Assembly (NCBI GenBank): GCA_947494405.1
Contig: CANLWQ010000061.1
Span: 1 to 9,227 of the forward strand
Origin: Comamonadaceae bacterium
GTDB lineage: Bacteria > Pseudomonadota > Gammaproteobacteria > Burkholderiales > Burkholderiaceae_C
Direction of reading: 5' to 3'
Length of the DNA: 9,227 nucleotides
In this document: in pieces, positions 6,189 to 9,227 of the stretch
Position numbering within the stretch: the stretch's first letter is position 1
How the letters are laid out: the number at the start of each line of letters is the position of its first letter
Notes under the pieces: model-generated
The model's input: only the letters and a program-made list of their open reading frames with translations
The model's database searches: none
What the model was told of the DNA's origin: nothing
Program-made: the position numbers and the translations under genes

Positions 6189-7978
6189 GTTACACCGCGC
6201 CTGTGAAAGACATGTTGTTCAATATGCAGCACTTAGCTGCCTTGGACGACATCGCCAAGATCCCCGGTTTTGAAGATGCCGGCATGCCAACCGCCCAAGC
6301 GGTTTTGGAAGAATGCGCCCGTTTCACCCAAGATGTATTGGCACCTCTGAACTGGGAAGGCGACAAAAACCCATCGTCTTGGAAAAACGGCGTGGTCACT
6401 ACCACGCCAGGTTTTAAACAAGCCTACAAGCAATATGCCGATGGTGGTTGGCAAGGCTTGCAACACCCCAGCCAGTTTGGTGGCCAGGGCTTGCCCAAAA
6501 TCATAGGCGCGGCTTGCATTGAAATGCTCAACGCCGCCAATATGAGTTTCTCGCTTTGCCCTTTGCTGACAGATGGCGCTATCGAGGCTTTATTAACCGC
6601 AGGCTCTGACGAGCTCAAAGCCACTTACCTAGACAAACTGGTCAGCGGCGAGTGGACCGGCACCATGAACCTGACCGAGCCACAGGCGGGCTCGGATTTA
6701 TCTCTGGTGCGCTCGCGCGCCGAGCCGCAAGCCGACGGCACTTACAAAGTGTTTGGTACCAAAATTTACATCACCTACGGTGAGCACGACATGGCCGAGA
6801 ACATCATTCATTTGGTGTTGGCCCGTGTGCAAGGCGCACCCGAAGGTGTCAAGGGCATCAGCTTGTTTGTGGTGCCCAAGGTGTTGGTGAACAAAGACGG
6901 CTCGTTGGGCGCGCGCAATGATGTGCATTGCGTCAGCATCGAGCACAAACTTGGCATCAAAGCCAGCCCCACGGCGGTGCTTCAATATGGTGACCATGGC
7001 GGTGCAGTAGGCTACCTCGTCGGTCAAGAAAACCGTGGCTTGGAGTACATGTTCATCATGATGAACGCGGCGCGTTACTCTGTAGGCGTGCAAGGCATTT
7101 CAGTGGCCGACCGCGCTTACCAAAAAGCGGTGCAGTACGCTCGCGACCGTGTGCAAAGCCGCCCTGTGGACGGCAGCATCAAAGCCGCTGCGCCCATCAT
7201 TCACCACCCCGATGTGCGGCGCATGCTCATGACCATGCGTGCCTACACAGAAGGTTGTCGGGCTTTGGCCTGCGTGGCCGCCGCCGCTTATGACGCCTCG
7301 CACCATCACCCTGACGCCGACACCCGCCGCCATAGCCTGTTGATGTATGAATTCATGGTGCCGCTGGTGAAAGGGTTTAGCACCGAGATGAGTTTGGAAG
7401 TCACCTCGCTGGGCGTACAAGTGCATGGTGGCATGGGTTTCATCGAAGAAACCGGCGCAGCCCAGTACTACCGCGACGCGAAAATTCTGACCATTTACGA
7501 AGGCACTACCGCTATTCAAGCCAACGATTTAGTCGGCCGTAAAACCTCGCGGGACGGCGGTCAAACCGCCCACTCTATTGCAGCCCAAGTGCAAGAAACA
7601 GTGGTGGCCTTGCAAGACCAAGGCAGCGCGGGTGCGCTGGCCATTGCCCATCGCTTAGAAGCGGCTCGCCAAGCCCTAGACGATGTGATTGACTTCATCG
7701 TGCAAGCGGCTGCAAACCACCCCAATGCGGCCTATGCCGGCAGCGTCCCCTACCTGATGCTGGCAGGCAATGTGCTGGCGGGCTGGCAGCTGGCCAAGTC
7801 TTTCCTGATTGCCCAAGAAGCACTCAGCCTTGGCGCACAAGACAGCGAATTCATGCAAGCCAAAATGACCACTGCACGTTTTTACGCAGACCATATCTTG
7901 AGCAAAGCACCAGGTATGCGCGACAGCATTGTGCAAGGCGCTGACAGCGTCACCGACATGGCCTTAGAGGCGTTTTAA
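6185..7978 (+). CDS. Acyl-CoA dehydrogenase, long form with extra N- and C-terminal domains (DmdC-like architecture)
   Basis: This 597-residue FAD enzyme of the acyl-CoA dehydrogenase superfamily would desaturate an acyl-CoA at C2-C3 and reduce the neighbouring EtfAB. The short leader helix [14 protein letters not shown] is typical of the long bacterial subgroup. The N-terminal helical domain runs to about 155, the beta domain begins with MNLTEPQAGSDL (161-172), and the C-terminal helical domain includes HGGMGFIEETGAAQYYRDAKI (414-434) and IYEGTTAIQ (437-445). Glu439 is the expected catalytic base. An extra helical domain fills about 465-597. This architecture includes 3-methylmercaptopropionyl-CoA dehydrogenase (DmdC) and several beta-oxidation enzymes, so the substrate is left open. 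The start at 6185 is chosen over in-frame codons upstream because the family N-terminus begins there and it overlaps the etfA stop as ATGA; the upstream extension lies within etfA. Confidence 0.93.
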   Translation: MSYTAPVKDMLFNMQHLAALDDIAKIPGFEDAGMPTAQAVLEECARFTQDVLAPLNWEGDKNPSSWKNGVVTTTPGFKQAYKQYADGGWQGLQHPSQFGGQGLPKIIGAACIEMLNAANMSFSLCPLLTDGAIEALLTAGSDELKATYLDKLVSGEWTGTMNLTEPQAGSDLSLVRSRAEPQADGTYKVFGTKIYITYGEHDMAENIIHLVLARVQGAPEGVKGISLFVVPKVLVNKDGSLGARNDVHCVSIEHKLGIKASPTAVLQYGDHGGAVGYLVGQENRGLEYMFIMMNAARYSVGVQGISVADRAYQKAVQYARDRVQSRPVDGSIKAAAPIIHHPDVRRMLMTMRAYTEGCRALACVAAAAYDASHHHPDADTRRHSLLMYEFMVPLVKGFSTEMSLEVTSLGVQVHGGMGFIEETGAAQYYRDAKILTIYEGTTAIQANDLVGRKTSRDGGQTAHSIAAQVQETVVALQDQGSAGALAIAHRLEAARQALDDVIDFIVQAAANHPNAAYAGSVPYLMLAGNVLAGWQLAKSFLIAQEALSLGAQDSEFMQAKMTTARFYADHILSKAPGMRDSIVQGADSVTDMALEAF

Positions 7979-8026
7979 TCTGCGTTTTTTATCGCCCCCC
8001 TCAACACAGTATCAACGAAAAACCGT

Positions 8027-8980
8027 ATGTCTAAATTACCTGCTGCCTTAGCCTCTGTGCCTTTTCCTGTCATTGGTTCTCCGCTGTTCATCGTCAGCAA
8101 CCCCAAAACCGTTATTGCCCAGTGCATAGCCGGCGTGGTGGGTTCCATGCCTGCGCTGAATGCTCGCCCCGCATCGCAACTCGATGAATGGTTGGCCGAA
8201 ATCACCGAAACCTTGGCGGCTTACAACAAGGCGAATCCCGACCATCCTGCCGCGCCTTTTGCCATCAACCAAATCGTGCACAAAAGCAATGTGCGCTTAG
8301 AAGAAGACATGGCGCTGTGTGTGAAATACAAGGTGCCCATCATCATCACCTCTTTGGGTGCCCGCGAAGAAATCAACCAAGCCGCGCACAGCTATGGCGG
8401 CGTGGTGATGCACGACATCATCAACAACAAGTTTGCCCACAAAGCCATTGAAAAAGGCGCCGATGGTTTGGTGGCTGTGGCCGCGGGTGCTGGCGGGCAT
8501 GCGGGTGTGAAAAGTCCGTTTGCGCTGGTGCAAGAAATTCGCCAGTGGTTTGACGGCCCCTTGGCCCTCAGTGGCTCGATTGCCAGTGGCAGCGCGATTT
8601 TGGCGGCACTGGCCATGGGAGCCGACTTTGCCTACATCGGTTCGGCCTTTATCGCCACCGAAGAAGCGCGCGCTTCAGAAGAGTACAAACAAAGCATTGT
8701 TGACAGCAATTCCGACGACATTGTTTTGAGCAATCTGTTCACTGGCGTGCATGGCAACTATTTGGCGCCGTCCATTCGCAAAGCTGGCATGGACCCCGAG
8801 AATTTGCCCGAGAGCGACCCCAGCAAGATGGATTTTGGTGGCGACAAGTCCAAAGCTTGGAAAGACATTTGGGGTTGTGGTCAAGGCATTGGCGTCATCA
8901 CCAAAGTGCAGTCCACGGCTGATTTGGTGGCCCAGTTCAAGCGTGAATTTGCCGAAGCTAAGGCCCGCTTGATCGCATAA
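8027..8980 (+). CDS. Nitronate monooxygenase-like FMN protein (2-nitropropane dioxygenase family)
   Basis: This 317-residue TIM-barrel flavoprotein belongs to the nitronate monooxygenase family, whose characterised members oxidise alkyl nitronates (such as propionate 3-nitronate) with O2 using FMN. The N-terminal PVIGSPLFIVSNP at 14-26 is a typical FMN-side loop. GAGGHAG, with the proposed catalytic His158, is followed by the phosphate-binding stretches SGSIASG at 182-188 and YIGSAFIAT about 25 residues later. The C-terminal KDIWGCGQGIG motif is common in proteobacterial members. FabK enoyl-ACP reductases share the fold, and many family members are untested, so the reaction is uncertain. The ATG at 8027 has only a weak A-rich upstream region. 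The gene is 48 bp downstream of the dehydrogenase on the same strand with no terminator visible between them, so it is plausibly part of the etf transcript. It ends at a strong hairpin. Confidence 0.85.
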   Translation: MSKLPAALASVPFPVIGSPLFIVSNPKTVIAQCIAGVVGSMPALNARPASQLDEWLAEITETLAAYNKANPDHPAAPFAINQIVHKSNVRLEEDMALCVKYKVPIIITSLGAREEINQAAHSYGGVVMHDIINNKFAHKAIEKGADGLVAVAAGAGGHAGVKSPFALVQEIRQWFDGPLALSGSIASGSAILAALAMGADFAYIGSAFIATEEARASEEYKQSIVDSNSDDIVLSNLFTGVHGNYLAPSIRKAGMDPENLPESDPSKMDFGGDKSKAWKDIWGCGQGIGVITKVQSTADLVAQFKREFAEAKARLIA

Positions 8981-9008
8981 AAAAGGCCCCTGATGGGGCC
9001 TTGTTTCT
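8981..9008. terminator. Bidirectional rho-independent terminator between convergent genes
   Basis: AAGGCCCC (8983-8990) and GGGGCCTT (8995-9002) form a perfect 8-bp stem around the 4-base loop TGAT. On the minus strand the stem is followed directly by six T residues (complement of the A-run 8979-8984, starting inside the stop codon of the upstream gene), giving a textbook terminator for ppnP. On the plus strand the following GTTTCTT is only moderately T-rich but should still end the operon. Confidence 0.87.
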
Positions 9009-9026
9009 TGGTGGGGCGAAACGGCT

Positions 9027-9227
9027 TCAACCAAAGTGGCAAATATAGTGATAGGCCTCGCCCACTTTAATTTCAAATGACGAGTTGGCACCCACGCTGA
9101 ACTTGTCGCCAGCAGTGGCGTTGTGCCATGCCTCAGAGCCGGCCAATTTGTATTCGCAAGCGCCGGCCACGCATTCCATGATTTCAGCAGCAGCGGTGTT
9201 GAAAGTCAGGTGCGAGGGCAGCACCAC
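9027..9227 (-). CDS. ppnP: Pyrimidine/purine nucleoside phosphorylase PpnP, C-terminal part (5' end outside window)
   Basis: PpnP (formerly YaiE, DUF1255) is a small cupin-fold enzyme that phosphorolyses a broad range of nucleosides to free base and ribose 1-phosphate in the cytoplasm. The visible 66 residues align by eye with the last two thirds of E. coli PpnP (94 residues). EIMECVAGACEYKL matches the EEMTVISGALNVLL strand pair, WHNATAGDKFSVGANSSFEI matches the segment with GSVFNVPGHSEFHL, and the end YHYICHFG corresponds to SYLCRYL. The frame is open to the right edge and the first in-frame GTG at 9225-9227 is not a credible start, since conserved N-terminal sequence is missing. The stop TGA is at 9027-9029 (minus strand), 25 bp from the shared terminator. 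Confidence 0.9.
   Translation of the reverse strand: MVLPSHLTFNTAAAEIMECVAGACEYKLAGSEAWHNATAGDKFSVGANSSFEIKVGEAYHYICHFG

Noticed and set aside
7979..8026. Terminator or separate promoter between the dehydrogenase and the nitronate monooxygenase-like gene
   Set aside because: There is a short T-run and C-run but no stem, and no convincing -35/-10 pair, so neither can be supported.

Overview
The window looks like an ordinary chromosomal stretch of a betaproteobacterium, most likely a Burkholderiales member close to the Comamonadaceae. This is judged from protein character, moderate-to-high GC and dense packing, not from a database match. It holds seven complete genes and two genes cut by the window edges. 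No intergenic gap exceeds about 100 bp. I found no rRNA, tRNA, CRISPR array, transposase, phage gene or defence cassette.

Layout. The 3' end of lgt (prolipoprotein diacylglyceryl transferase) is followed 11 bp later by a malonyl-CoA synthetase-type ligase (matB), both on +. Convergent to matB is a MltB-type lytic murein transglycosylase on -. The two 3' ends meet at a pair of inverted GGGGTCAGACCCC-type palindromes, which also encode the last residues and the stop codon of matB. Divergent from mltB, 24 bp away, is an MscS-family mechanosensitive channel on +. A 100-bp gap with a good sigma70-like promoter and ribosome binding site then leads into a tight operon: etfB, etfA (1-bp gap) and a 597-residue acyl-CoA dehydrogenase (ATGA overlap). 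A nitronate monooxygenase-like FMN protein follows 48 bp later on the same strand. A compact hairpin terminator, usable in both directions, separates it from the convergent 3' part of ppnP, which runs off the right edge.

How the genes fit together. The strongest functional unit is etfB-etfA-acyl-CoA dehydrogenase. The dehydrogenase oxidises an acyl-CoA and passes electrons to the EtfAB flavoprotein, which delivers them to the quinone pool through ETF-ubiquinone oxidoreductase, encoded elsewhere. MatB also handles CoA thioesters but lies outside that operon. lgt, mltB and the channel are cell-envelope genes.

Nothing here amounts to an undescribed system. The points most worth a second look are the palindromic repeat used as the 3' end of matB, the undetermined substrates of the dehydrogenase and of the linked nitronate monooxygenase-like protein, and the Ala/Lys-rich linker of the transglycosylase.
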